64,000 bases of DNA from Glaciimonas sp. CA11.2. GTDB lineage: Bacteria > Pseudomonadota > Gammaproteobacteria > Burkholderiales > Burkholderiaceae_D. Of the stretch, positions 1 to 8,545 are shown in pieces. Each line of letters starts with the position of its first letter. Position 1 is the stretch's first letter. Where the stretch lies: the NCBI RefSeq assembly GCF_034314045.1, contig NZ_JAVIWL010000001.1, forward strand, positions 2,790,001 to 2,854,000. Reading direction: 5' to 3'. A program made the position numbers and the translations under genes. Under the pieces are notes generated by a model, which was not told the origin of the DNA, ran no database searches, and worked only from the letters and a program-made list of their open reading frames with translations.

Positions 1-79
1 CTGGCGTTATTTTTTTACAAATAAGCCTCCAAACTAGCAAATATGATGAATGAATAACGAATCGCGTTCCACCCGACGG

Positions 80-96
80 TGGCATGGATTCTGCTA
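80..96 (+). promoter_or_regulatory. sigma54 promoter of glnA
   Basis: The string TGGCATGGATTCTGCT has the sigma54 layout: GG at 81-82 and GC at 93-94 with exactly ten bases between them. The -24 box differs from TGGCAC at one base and the -12 box is CTGCT. The predicted start is near 106, giving a leader of about 165 nt before glnA. A 5-bp inverted repeat (CCACC 69-73, GGTGG 78-82) overlaps the -24 box. NtrC sites normally lie about 100 bp further upstream, which would be outside the window. NtrC, encoded downstream, is the expected activator. Confidence 0.75.
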
Positions 97-271
97 TCAT
101 TCTCCGTTGAATTCAGTTGTATCGTTTTCTTGTTGTATTGATATTCTCTTGTTTCGCTTATGTGTTGCTTGCATGAGTGAGGCAGGCAGGACATTTATGC
201 ACATATTGAATACCCAAATTTGCAAGTCCATTTAAAACATTCGCAGTACTTTCTGATATTAGGAGCTCCAC

Positions 272-1687
272 ATGGCAATGACGGCCGCAGAAGTCTTGAA
301 GATGGTGAAAGACAACGAAGTAAAGTTCGTTGATTTTCGCTTCGCTGATACCAAAGGCAAGGAGCAGCACGTAACTGTCCCTGTTTCCCATTTTGATATG
401 GACAAATTTGAGTCCGGTCATGCTTTTGACGGTTCTTCGATTGCTGGCTGGAAGGGTATTGAAGCATCAGACATGATTCTGATTCCTGATCCTAATACCG
501 CCAACATCGATCCGTTCATGGAAGAAACCACATTGTTCATGCAATGTGACGTAATCGAGCCAGCCGATGGTAAAGGTTATGATCGTGACCCGCGTTCGAT
601 CGCCAAGCGCGCTGAAGCGTACTTGAAATCGTCCGGTCTGGGCGACACTGCCTATTTCGGTCCAGAGCCGGAATTTTTCATTTTTGATAATGTTCGTTGG
701 GGCGCCGACATGTCGGGTTCCTTCGTCAAGATCGGTTCCGAAGAAGCATCATGGAGTTCGAGCGCGGACCTGCCAAACGGCAATACAGGTCACCGTCCTA
801 CCGTAAAGGGTGGTTACTTCCCAGTCCCACCAGTCGACAGCTTCCAGGACATGCGTTCGGAAATGTGTTTGATTCTGGAATCTCTGGGTATCCCGGTTGA
901 AGTACATCACCACGAAGTTGCAGGCGCTGGTCAGAACGAAATCGGTACCCGGTTCTCGACGCTGGTTGAGCGTGCTGACTGGACCCAGAATCTGAAATAT
1001 GTGGTCTGGAACGTGGCCCATACCTACGGCAAAACAGCGACTTTTATGCCTAAGCCTATCGTTGGCGATAACGGCTCCGGTATGCACGTTCACCAATCGG
1101 TCTGGAAAGACGGCGTCAACCTGTTCGCAGGCGACGGTTATGCTGGTTTGTCTGAATTCGCACTGTATTACATAGGCGGTATCATCAAGCATGCCAAGGC
1201 ATTGAACGCGATTACCAATCCGGGTACTAACTCGTACAAGCGTCTGGTCCCAGGCTACGAAGCGCCGGTCAAACTGGCTTATTCAGCTAAAAACCGTTCT
1301 GCTTCTATCCGTATTCCACACGTGTCGAATCCAAAAGGACGTCGGATCGAAACACGTTTCCCTGATCCACTGGCTAACCCGTACCTGTGTTTTGCTGCGT
1401 TGCTGATGGCTGGTCTGGACGGCGTGCAAAACAAAATCCATCCGGGCGAAGCAGCATCGAAAGATCTCTACCATTTGCCGCCAGAAGAAGACAAGTTGAT
1501 CCCAACTGTCTGCGCGTCATTGGAAGAAGCATTGGAAGCGCTAGACAAGGATCGTGAATTCTTGACCCGCGGTGGTGTTTTCAGCGACAGCATGATCGAT
1601 GCTTATCTAGAGTTGAAGATGCAAGAAGTACAGCGCTTCCGCATGGCGACGCATCCGATTGAGTTTGACATGTATTACTCGGTGTAA
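272..1687 (+). CDS. glnA: glutamine synthetase, type I (GSI-beta)
   Basis: This enzyme makes glutamine from glutamate, ammonia and ATP in the cytoplasm and is the main route of ammonia assimilation. At 471 residues it matches the dodecameric bacterial GSI length. The beta-Grasp N-terminus and catalytic domain are intact, including the [10 protein letters not shown] segment and the late [20 protein letters not shown] stretch. The segment DLYHLPPEE places the adenylylation tyrosine at Tyr400, so activity is probably controlled by GlnE. The start follows AGGAGCTCCAC. It lies behind a sigma54 promoter and ahead of ntrB/ntrC, the usual Burkholderiales order, and ends at a strong terminator. Confidence 0.98.
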   Translation: MAMTAAEVLKMVKDNEVKFVDFRFADTKGKEQHVTVPVSHFDMDKFESGHAFDGSSIAGWKGIEASDMILIPDPNTANIDPFMEETTLFMQCDVIEPADGKGYDRDPRSIAKRAEAYLKSSGLGDTAYFGPEPEFFIFDNVRWGADMSGSFVKIGSEEASWSSSADLPNGNTGHRPTVKGGYFPVPPVDSFQDMRSEMCLILESLGIPVEVHHHEVAGAGQNEIGTRFSTLVERADWTQNLKYVVWNVAHTYGKTATFMPKPIVGDNGSGMHVHQSVWKDGVNLFAGDGYAGLSEFALYYIGGIIKHAKALNAITNPGTNSYKRLVPGYEAPVKLAYSAKNRSASIRIPHVSNPKGRRIETRFPDPLANPYLCFAALLMAGLDGVQNKIHPGEAASKDLYHLPPEEDKLIPTVCASLEEALEALDKDREFLTRGGVFSDSMIDAYLELKMQEVQRFRMATHPIEFDMYYSV

Positions 1688-1805
1688 TTCGTTACGAGTT
1701 CGTAATGAATTTATAACGGATTTGTTTCGAATTTGTATCGATAGATAGCGATTTAAAATATTGTTTTAATTCGTCATATTTTTTAAGCGATATTTTGATC
1801 AAAAA

Positions 1806-1841
1806 AAAAGGACCGGAAAAGTCATCTTTTCCGGTCCTTTT
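1806..1841 (+). terminator. rho-independent terminator after glnA
   Basis: A perfect 16-bp stem (1806-1821 with 1826-1841), core GGACCGGAAAAG, closes on the loop TCAT. A-runs on the left and T-runs on the right make it usable in both directions. It separates glnA from the DUF4124 gene, so glnA is probably mainly monocistronic. Confidence 0.92.
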
Positions 1842-1978
1842 ATACTATTGGACATCGTTTTAATAGTCATTCTGGCACGATAGAATACCAAGTAATTACC
1901 TAGCAACTACTTAGCAGGTAGTCACGACAGTCTGGTTTGACTTAAACTAACGTCTTCATTGAATTGCGAAGAGAGTCT

Positions 1979-2476
1979 ATGAAGCACCTCATTCCGGGAA
2001 TTCTGATCGTTGCTGCCATGAGCGCAATCGGTGGGGCTGCCATGGCCCAAAGTAATATCTATCTTTGTGTCGATGCGCAAGGCACCAGGGAATATAAAAA
2101 TACAGGTGATACCAAAGGCTGCAAAAAGGTGGATTTACCACCGTTGTCAGTAGCGTCATCACCGCGTCCAGCAGTTGGATCAAACGCGGCGAATAAGTCG
2201 TCGCCAGTGACGCCGCCAGACTTTCCTAAAGTCGACGGTGGGACTCAAAAAACGCGTGACAATGACCGCCGTCAGATTCTGCAGGACGAATTAAAGACAG
2301 AACAGCAGAAGCTCGCAGATATTGAAAAAGTGTACAACAACGGTGTGCCGGAACGTCAGGGCAATGAGCGCAACTATGCGAAATACCAGGAACGGGTAGC
2401 ATCGATGAAAGATGATTTGGCGCGCACTCAAAAAAATATTGAAGCGCTTAACCGCGAGCTTTCGAATTTAAAATAA
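1979..2476 (+). CDS. DUF4124 domain-containing secreted protein
   Basis: The 165-residue protein starts at the ATG at 1979, preceded by GAAGAGAG; an upstream TTG in frame only adds five residues. It has a Sec signal peptide ending near AMAQS. A short DUF4124-type domain follows (IYLCVDAQGTREYKNTGDTKGC, given here as spaced segments IYLCVDAQG and REYKNTGDTKGC), with two cysteines. A Pro/Ser-rich linker leads to a C-terminal helical coiled coil (about residues 90-165). The function of DUF4124 proteins is unknown; an envelope location is inferred from the signal. Its position between glnA and ntrB is common in Burkholderiales but does not show a nitrogen role. Confidence 0.85.
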   Translation: MKHLIPGILIVAAMSAIGGAAMAQSNIYLCVDAQGTREYKNTGDTKGCKKVDLPPLSVASSPRPAVGSNAANKSSPVTPPDFPKVDGGTQKTRDNDRRQILQDELKTEQQKLADIEKVYNNGVPERQGNERNYAKYQERVASMKDDLARTQKNIEALNRELSNLK

Positions 2477-2503
2477 AGATAGTGCGCTATTGCATGTAGC
2501 ACT

Positions 2504-2520
2504 TGGTATTAACTTTGCTT
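2504..2520 (+). promoter_or_regulatory. possible sigma54 promoter ahead of ntrB
   Basis: TGGTATTAACTTTGCTT has GG at 2505-2506 and GC at 2517-2518 with ten bases between, and a good -12 box (TTTGCT), but a weak -24 box. The predicted start, near 2530, would fall inside the terminator hairpin at 2524-2553, so function is uncertain. Confidence 0.35.
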
Positions 2521-2523
2521 GGA

Positions 2524-2553
2524 ATAAGGCCGCGTATGCGGCTTTATTTTTTT
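2524..2553 (+). terminator. terminator after the DUF4124 gene
   Basis: ATAAGGCCGC (2524-2533) pairs with GCGGCTTTAT (2538-2547) with one G-U pair and a GTAT loop. It is followed by a run of seven T from 2547. It would isolate ntrB/ntrC from upstream transcription. Confidence 0.85.
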
Positions 2554-2658
2554 GCTATAGATACTGCGCGGCAGCCTGCACTAAGTTCCACTCATTTAAG
2601 AGGACGTTGAGGTGTAAAGTGCATTCTCATAGTTTGTTTATATTAAAGAGATTTTTGA

Positions 2659-3741
2659 ATGACAACTAAAACTGCAGTACCGACAGCAACTGAAGGGCTT
2701 GAACTACTGGCCTCGGCGGTTCTATTGCTGGACAGAGAAGGACGTATTGTCTATGCCAATCCTACCGCAGAAAGTTTACTCGAAAGTTCGGTTAAGGCAC
2801 TCAAGCAACAAAAGCTGAGTGATCTATTTTTAAATGGTGGTCAGCTGGCTGCTGTCTTTGAGAAGGCGGTCGCGCATCAGTTTGACGATCTGCGGCAGGA
2901 TTTGATTTTGGACCGCATTGGTCGCGAACCGCTTTGGGTCGATACCATCGCGAAGGTACTCGACAATCCCGCCACACCTGTTCTGATCGAGTTACGAGAA
3001 AATGTTCAACAACTCAGATTAGAAAGAGAAGAACGGCTGTTCGATCAAAGTCAGGTGAATAAGGAATTAATTCGCAATCTGGCGCATGAAATTAAAAATC
3101 CTCTCGGTGGCATTCGGGGTGCTGCGCAGTTGCTCGAACTGGAACTGCCCGAGCGTCACCTGAAAGAGTTACGCGAATACACGCAGGTAATTATTAAGGA
3201 AGCCGATCGGCTGCAAACATTGGTGGACCGTCTACTCGCGCCGCATCGACGAGCGCACATCGTCGGCGATGTCGACATCCATGAGGTGTGTGAGAGGGTG
3301 CGCAGCCTTATGGTCGCCGAGTTTCCGCATGGCTTAAGGATTAATCGCGATTACGACTTGTCGATCCCACAATTTCGCGGTGATAAAGAGCAGCTCATTC
3401 AAGCCATACTCAACATCGCGCATAATGCCGCGCAGGCTTTAGCGCACCGTATTCAGGACGGAGATGCCGATTTGACATTTCAGACCAGAATTGTGCGTCA
3501 GGTAACGTTGGCGAAGGTCCGTTATCGCCTGGCATTAGACTTGCATATCATTGATAACGGACCGGGTATTCCTATCGACATTCAGGAGCGTATTTTTTAT
3601 CCTCTCGTATCGGGGCGTGATGGTGGGAGTGGTTTGGGGCTGACGCTGGCACAGACCTTTGTACAACAGCACTCGGGAGTAATCGAGTGCGAAAGTCGCC
3701 CGGGCTGTACTGATTTCAGGGTATTGATTCCTCTGCCTTAA
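2659..3741 (+). CDS. ntrB: nitrogen regulation sensor kinase/phosphatase NtrB
   Basis: NtrB (GlnL, NR-II) phosphorylates or dephosphorylates NtrC according to PII signalling of nitrogen status. The 360-residue protein is soluble, without membrane segments. A PAS domain occupies about residues 10-120. The dimerisation/phosphoacceptor helix carries LAHEIKNPLGG with His143. A HATPase domain follows, with the N box (HNAAQAL), DNGPGIP and GGSGLGL. Length and order match the family. It lies 100 nt upstream of ntrC on the same strand, consistent with one transcript. Confidence 0.97.
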   Translation: MTTKTAVPTATEGLELLASAVLLLDREGRIVYANPTAESLLESSVKALKQQKLSDLFLNGGQLAAVFEKAVAHQFDDLRQDLILDRIGREPLWVDTIAKVLDNPATPVLIELRENVQQLRLEREERLFDQSQVNKELIRNLAHEIKNPLGGIRGAAQLLELELPERHLKELREYTQVIIKEADRLQTLVDRLLAPHRRAHIVGDVDIHEVCERVRSLMVAEFPHGLRINRDYDLSIPQFRGDKEQLIQAILNIAHNAAQALAHRIQDGDADLTFQTRIVRQVTLAKVRYRLALDLHIIDNGPGIPIDIQERIFYPLVSGRDGGSGLGLTLAQTFVQQHSGVIECESRPGCTDFRVLIPLP

Positions 3742-3841
3742 TAGACTGCGTGGACCGCGTAGTTGTGCAGCTCAGAGGATCACAAGGCCGAAAAGCTACC
3801 GACAGAATGCTAACCGCAAGATTATTGAAGCCTGGACACAT

Positions 3842-5395
3842 ATGAAACCAATTTGGATTGTTGACGACGACGAATCGATACGATGGGTGCTGGAAAAAGC
3901 GCTGGCCCGTGAAAATCTGGTCACCAAGAGTTTTTCGAATGCACGCGATGCGATGGATGCGTTGCAATCCAGCACACCACAAGTGCTTGTCTCAGACATT
4001 CGTATGCCGGGGACATCCGGACTTGAATTATTGCAAACAATTAAAGCGCAACATCCGGGCGTGCCGGTTATCATCATCACCGCGTTTTCGGATCTTGATT
4101 CAGCCGTCGCCGCATTTCAGGGCGGTGCGTTTGAATATCTCGCAAAGCCGTTCGATCTGGAAAAAGCAGTCGAACTCATTCGGCGTGCGCTGGACGAAAG
4201 CTTACGCGAAGTCAATATAGAGCAAGCCTCCGCCGAAACGCCGGAAATTCTGGGTCAGGCGCCCGCAATGCAGGATGTGTTTCGCGCCATTGGACGTCTT
4301 TCACAATCGCATGTAACCGTTTTGATAACGGGCGAATCGGGTACTGGAAAGGAACTGGTGGCGCGCGCTCTACATAAACACAGCCCACGTGCGTTACAAC
4401 CTTTTATCGCATTGAACACAGCCGCAATTCCAAAAGATTTGCTTGAATCCGAATTGTTCGGGCACGAGCGTGGTGCATTTACCGGTGCGCAGGCGTCACG
4501 ACGCGGGCGCTTTGAGCAAGCTGAAGGTGGAACCCTGTTTCTGGATGAAATTGGTGATATGCCGTTTGATTTACAAACGCGCTTATTACGCGTTCTCTCT
4601 GATGGTCATTTTTATCGGGTTGGCGGTCATCAGTCGCTCAAAGCCAATGTCCGTGTCATAGCCGCCACGCATCAGAATCTGGAAACGCGGGTGCGGGAAG
4701 GTCTGTTCCGTGAAGACTTATATCACCGACTAAATGTCATCCGTTTGCGCTTGCCAAGTTTGCGTGAGCGACGTGAAGATATTCCCATTCTGACGCGTCA
4801 TTTTCTAGGACAAAGTGCTAAGCAACTAGGCGTTGAAAGCAAACGTGTTTCCGAAGGTGCGATGCGTTTTATCAGTGCTTTGGACTTGCCCGGTAACGTC
4901 CGACAGCTAGAAAATCTCTGCAACTGGATCACTGTGATGGCGCCCGGCCAGACAGTTGAAATCAAGGATTTGCCGCAGGAATTAATTGCTGAATATGATA
5001 AGCCGCTTGGCCAGCTTAGCCACGATGTGACTGGTAACACCTATGTATCGGCTGGTCTGGCGCCATTTGATCTGCACGTCGCGTCGACTACAAATATCTC
5101 TCCGGAAGATGTAAATCGATTTGCAAAGTTGTCAGATACGAACTTAACTTCTGCTGCCAACGATGGCCGAAATTGGATCAGTCTTTTAGAAGTGGAGGCC
5201 GCTACGATGCTGACCGGCGGTGATACCGACGTGATGGATGTATTGGGACGGCAATTTGAATCTGCGCTGATCAAGATCGCTCTGAAGCATACTCATGGAC
5301 GCAAGAACGATGCAGCAATCAGATTGGGGATCGGGCGCAATACTATCACGCGGAAAATTCAGGAATTAGGAATAGCTGGCGCAAAGGACGATTAA
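3842..5395 (+). CDS. ntrC: nitrogen regulation response regulator NtrC
   Basis: NtrC (GlnG, NR-I) activates sigma54 promoters such as that of glnA when nitrogen is short. The receiver domain has the acidic pair DDDE near the start and Asp52 in SDIRMPG. The AAA+ domain carries Walker A GESGTGKE near residue 165, the sigma54-contacting loop GAFTGA and [12 protein letters not shown]. The C-terminal Fis-type helix-turn-helix is near GRKNDAAIRLGIGRNT. At 517 residues it is about 45 longer than the E. coli protein. The extra length is a variable linker between the AAA+ and DNA-binding domains (about residues 385-450), as in other betaproteobacteria. Confidence 0.97.
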   Translation: MKPIWIVDDDESIRWVLEKALARENLVTKSFSNARDAMDALQSSTPQVLVSDIRMPGTSGLELLQTIKAQHPGVPVIIITAFSDLDSAVAAFQGGAFEYLAKPFDLEKAVELIRRALDESLREVNIEQASAETPEILGQAPAMQDVFRAIGRLSQSHVTVLITGESGTGKELVARALHKHSPRALQPFIALNTAAIPKDLLESELFGHERGAFTGAQASRRGRFEQAEGGTLFLDEIGDMPFDLQTRLLRVLSDGHFYRVGGHQSLKANVRVIAATHQNLETRVREGLFREDLYHRLNVIRLRLPSLRERREDIPILTRHFLGQSAKQLGVESKRVSEGAMRFISALDLPGNVRQLENLCNWITVMAPGQTVEIKDLPQELIAEYDKPLGQLSHDVTGNTYVSAGLAPFDLHVASTTNISPEDVNRFAKLSDTNLTSAANDGRNWISLLEVEAATMLTGGDTDVMDVLGRQFESALIKIALKHTHGRKNDAAIRLGIGRNTITRKIQELGIAGAKDD

Positions 5396-5417
5396 TCTGT
5401 GAAATTGGCAGGGCTAA

Positions 5418-5441
5418 AGCCGACGCTAGTGAGCGTTGGCT
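5418..5441 (+). terminator. hairpin downstream of ntrC
   Basis: AGCCGACGCT (5418-5427) pairs with AGCGTTGGCT (5432-5441), ten pairs with one G-U and an AGTG loop. No T-run follows, so it may be a weak or Rho-assisted terminator, or an mRNA end-stabilising stem. Confidence 0.4.
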
Positions 5442-5540
5442 GGCTCGCTGATTATTTAATCGACACTGATTAGCCTCGAAGCAGTCAAAAATGGTGGACA
5501 CCAGTAAAATAGGGCCTTTACTATCCTGGTGAGGCAAATA

Positions 5541-6302
5541 ATGCGTCTTGCGATCCTGTCCGATCTACACCTGACCGTCGCGGAAATGTCCGTACCGCCC
5601 AGCAATTGCGATGTCGTGATTTTGGCCGGAGACATCGCTCGCCCGCAACAGGCGATTACCTGGGCGCGTCAATTTGACGTGCCGGTTGTCTATGTTCCTG
5701 GTAATCATGAATATTACGGTGGCAGCCTGACCGGTACTTTGGCAACCTTGCGCACACTTGCAGAAGGTACGAACGTTCATATTCTTGAGCGTGACGAAAT
5801 GTGCTTGCATGGCGTACGCTTTCTAGGATGTACCTTGTGGACTGATTTTCGACTGGCACCGACCGTCGAAGAATGTGACGCATCAATGACCATGGCTCGC
5901 GAGCTTGTTCGTGATTTCAGTCGTATAAAACTGGATGTGGACAATGAAACTTTATTTACGCCTGTTATATCGCGGCAGATTTTTGATCAGTCGGTAACTT
6001 GGTTGGGGCACAAATTTGCTGAATCTTTCGACGGTACAACAGTCGTTGTCTCGCACCATGCGCCTACAAGAGATAGTATTCATCCAAAATATGAGGGCTC
6101 ACCTTTCAATGGATGTTTCGTTTCTGACATTGAACAAAAACTTGCATCCTGGCAGCCAGCGTTATGGGTCCACGGACACCTGCATGACAGTTCCGATTAC
6201 CAAATAAAGCAGACGCGTGTGGTGTGCAATCCGCGTGGTTATGTACGCGATGGCATTGCCGAGAATCCGTTGTTCGATCCGCATCTGGTGATCCAGATAT
6301 GA
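5541..6302 (+). CDS. calcineurin-like metallophosphoesterase
   Basis: The 253-residue protein is a calcineurin-fold metal-dependent phosphoesterase. Metal-binding motifs run in order: LSDLHL near the N-terminus, AGDI, PGNHEYY, SHHAPT and HGHLHD. Their spacing supports an active dinuclear site, but the substrate cannot be told from sequence. The start at 5541 is chosen because GGTGAGG lies 7 nt upstream; an in-frame GTG at 5529 falls inside that ribosome-binding site. The stop overlaps the next ATG by four bases (ATGA), indicating coupling to the glutathione transferase gene. Confidence 0.9.
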   Translation: MRLAILSDLHLTVAEMSVPPSNCDVVILAGDIARPQQAITWARQFDVPVVYVPGNHEYYGGSLTGTLATLRTLAEGTNVHILERDEMCLHGVRFLGCTLWTDFRLAPTVEECDASMTMARELVRDFSRIKLDVDNETLFTPVISRQIFDQSVTWLGHKFAESFDGTTVVVSHHAPTRDSIHPKYEGSPFNGCFVSDIEQKLASWQPALWVHGHLHDSSDYQIKQTRVVCNPRGYVRDGIAENPLFDPHLVIQI

Positions 6303-6931
6303 CCGATCAAGGTCTGCCGATCCTGTACACATTTCGTCGCTGCCCTTATGCGATCCGTGCACGTTTGGCAATCAAGGCCAGCGCAGTGCCGGTTCGGATG
6401 GTAGAAGTCAGCCTGCGTAATAAACCACAAGCGATGCTGGATTGCTCTCCAAAAGGGACTGTGCCGGTATTGCACTTTCAGGATGGAACAGTCATCGACC
6501 AAAGCATCGATATTATGCGATGGGCGCTGGCGATTAACGATCCGCAGGATTGGTTGATTGGGTGCGATGACTTGTCGCCTGATGTCGCTGCGTTGATCGC
6601 GCAAAATGATGGCAGCTTTAAGCACAGCCTTGATCGTTATAAATATGCAGAGCGATTTCCAACATTCTCCGCAGCAGATTATCGCCTTCAGTGTGAACTA
6701 TTTCTATCGATCTTAAATGCGCGCCTGTCGTTGCATGGCTACTTATTGCGAGACCAGCCGAGCCTCGCCGACATGGCACTTTTTCCATTCATTCGGCAAT
6801 TCGCGCACGTGGATAAGGAATGGTTTTATGGCGTCAATAATGCGCATATACACGTTATCCGATGGTTAGATTCGTTGATCGAATCGCCCCTGTTTGGTGC
6901 CGTCATGGAAAAGAAATGCGCGCCAACATAG
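6299..6931 (+). CDS. glutathione S-transferase family protein
   Basis: This 210-residue protein has an N-terminal thioredoxin-fold domain beginning ILYTFRRCPYAIRAR. The Cys in CPYA takes the place of the usual catalytic Ser/Tyr, as in Omega/Beta-like transferases. The GTVPVLHFQDG and DQSIDIM segments bind glutathione, and an all-helical C-terminal domain follows. It probably acts as a glutathione-dependent thiol transferase or reductase in the cytoplasm; its substrate is unknown. The start was placed at the ATG overlapping the preceding stop rather than at an upstream TTG/ATG within that gene. Confidence 0.88.
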   Translation: MTDQGLPILYTFRRCPYAIRARLAIKASAVPVRMVEVSLRNKPQAMLDCSPKGTVPVLHFQDGTVIDQSIDIMRWALAINDPQDWLIGCDDLSPDVAALIAQNDGSFKHSLDRYKYAERFPTFSAADYRLQCELFLSILNARLSLHGYLLRDQPSLADMALFPFIRQFAHVDKEWFYGVNNAHIHVIRWLDSLIESPLFGAVMEKKCAPT

Positions 6932-6989
6932 CGACTTTTGTCGTTGTTGCCAACGCACGTCGAGTACATTTTTTTGGTGAGGTTCTACA

Positions 6990-7343
6990 TTGACCGACAA
7001 CATGCAAAAAATAAGATTCTTTCGGTCGCACATACCGACATTTGCTTGCGTTCCCGGTTGCCACGATTGCTGTGGACCGGTAAAGGCCTCATCTGACGAG
7101 ATGGCGAGAATGCCCGTTAAAAGTGACACAGAACATGATGTTGCATTAGCCAACTTAAGCTGCCCACATCTCGGTGAGAAGGGCTGTCAGGTTTATGAAG
7201 ACCGGCCGATCATTTGTCGTCTGTTTGGCACTACGCCGCGACTTGCATGTCCAAACGGGATGCGCCCGGACCAGATGATCGATACACGAATCGAGGCAAA
7301 AATTGATCAGTTTTTTCGAGGAGTGCGCCATGTGTTGGTGTGA
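6990..7343 (+). CDS. YkgJ-family cysteine-cluster protein
   Basis: The 117-residue protein is a zinc- or iron-chelating Cys-cluster protein (YkgJ/UPF0153 family). The cysteines sit in CVPGCHDCCGP, CPHLGEKGC, ICRLFG and ACPNG. The order CxxxCxxCC...C...C...C is the family signature. The biochemical role is unknown. The TTG start at 6990 is favoured because GGTGAGG lies 7 nt upstream; an ATG at 7002 would remove four residues. It follows the glutathione transferase gene by 58 nt and may be co-transcribed. Confidence 0.85.
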   Translation: MTDNMQKIRFFRSHIPTFACVPGCHDCCGPVKASSDEMARMPVKSDTEHDVALANLSCPHLGEKGCQVYEDRPIICRLFGTTPRLACPNGMRPDQMIDTRIEAKIDQFFRGVRHVLV

Positions 7344-7952
7344 AGTGGCAAACAGTTATGCTATGTGCTGCATGCGCCAGTCTGAGAGCGCGAGTTTGTA
7401 GAAATTTCTGCACGCGTTTGTTCTCCTCATAAAATACGATTTCCCTCAAAATCAGGTGCGACGCCCTATCGGTCATTAGTCCAAACACTCAAAATATTAT
7501 CGCGTTTATGTGGAGCTTTCAGGGAAGCGCTATTTTGATTATGTCGACGCGTTTAGCTGCAAATCTTCTCATTAATTCTAAGCTGCCGTTGTTAAGTGTT
7601 GATGTTTGGATAGATACTACTATCGTTTTACCGGCCCACGCATTGGAGGGATGACCTGTTTCGTTGTTGTGGCGCAATCAGTTTTCTCATAAAAATTATT
7701 TTTTTGAGCAATACACGTTATCCCTATAAAGATAGATTGGATTATTTTCCATTGTAGGTCACGTGTAGGGAAGCACTGTCGGCGCTGACAGTTTCCTCCG
7801 ACGAGAAAATCAGACGAAACACTATAGAAATCATCTGCTTCAACTCATACCATGGTTAGGCATTTCACCGGGTAATCTTTTCAGTTTAGTTGCCGGGAAA
7901 AAATGCGTATTTGCAGCATTGTCACTCTTTCGAACTTTGAAAAGGAACTATG
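7344..7952. other. 609-bp intergenic region
   Basis: I see no convincing gene here on either strand. The one structured piece is an inverted repeat at 7775-7792 (ACTGTC, spacer GGCGCT, GACAGT) flanked by GGAA and TTCC, which would extend the stem. It lies about 160 bp upstream of the small hydrophilic gene and could be an operator or leader hairpin. Confidence 0.5.
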
Positions 7953-8207
7953 ATGAGCTCATCAAATAATACTGGTAATAATCAAAATGATCCAAGTAGA
8001 ACAAGCCGCGACGGCACTCAAGGGCAGCATGTGAGAGCTGGCGACCAAAACCAAAAGAATACCCCTCAACAAGATACTGGCCGTAGTGGCACTCAGGATC
8101 AAAATACAAAGTCTAACGATCAAAATAAAAATGCTGGCGGCGGAGATAAAAACGGCCAACGTCAAAGTGATCAAAGAGACCAATCAGGCCCCGGACGTTC
8201 AAAATAG
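7953..8207 (+). CDS. small Asn/Gln/Asp-rich hydrophilic protein
   Basis: I do not recognise a named family. The 84-residue product is almost devoid of hydrophobic residues. It is rich in Asn, Gln, Asp, Gly, Ser and Lys and should be intrinsically disordered. Two related stretches, SRDGTQGQ and GRSGTQDQ, suggest an internal duplication. AAAGGAA lies 6 nt before the ATG at 7953 (an ATG also sits at 7950), and a very good terminator follows, so it is likely expressed. The composition recalls hydrophilin/stress-type proteins; that is inference. Confidence 0.65.
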   Translation: MSSSNNTGNNQNDPSRTSRDGTQGQHVRAGDQNQKNTPQQDTGRSGTQDQNTKSNDQNKNAGGGDKNGQRQSDQRDQSGPGRSK

Positions 8208-8339
8208 TTGAATCCATCCCGGCGGCGTTGGATGGGATTGGTTATACGAAAACTTGAGCCTTGCTGAATTGCATTAATTTTTATTGAAATCAATCATCTG
8301 TTCGGCAGAAATGAAGAAGTGAAGAAACAAAGAAACGAG

Positions 8340-8373
8340 GTAAAGCCAACTGACTAGTTGGCTTTACTTTTTT
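8340..8373 (+). terminator. terminator after the small hydrophilic gene
   Basis: GTAAAGCCAACT (8340-8351) pairs perfectly with AGTTGGCTTTAC (8356-8367) around the loop GACT. Six T follow. It ends transcription before the opposing prpR gene. The rest of 8208-8545 holds no gene I can support. Confidence 0.9.
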
Positions 8374-8545
8374 CTACTAATGTTTTGTACTAAACAGGGA
8401 GAGGGATGTTGGCCCATAAGTCGGCGCATCAATTAGAGAAAAGTGATGCGGTGCCAGCACAGGGAAGTGGCGACAAACTTTTTAACGTTATTTTTGATGA
8501 GGCAGGATGCGTGGTTAAGGGTGATTTTTACGAATATTGGACTGC

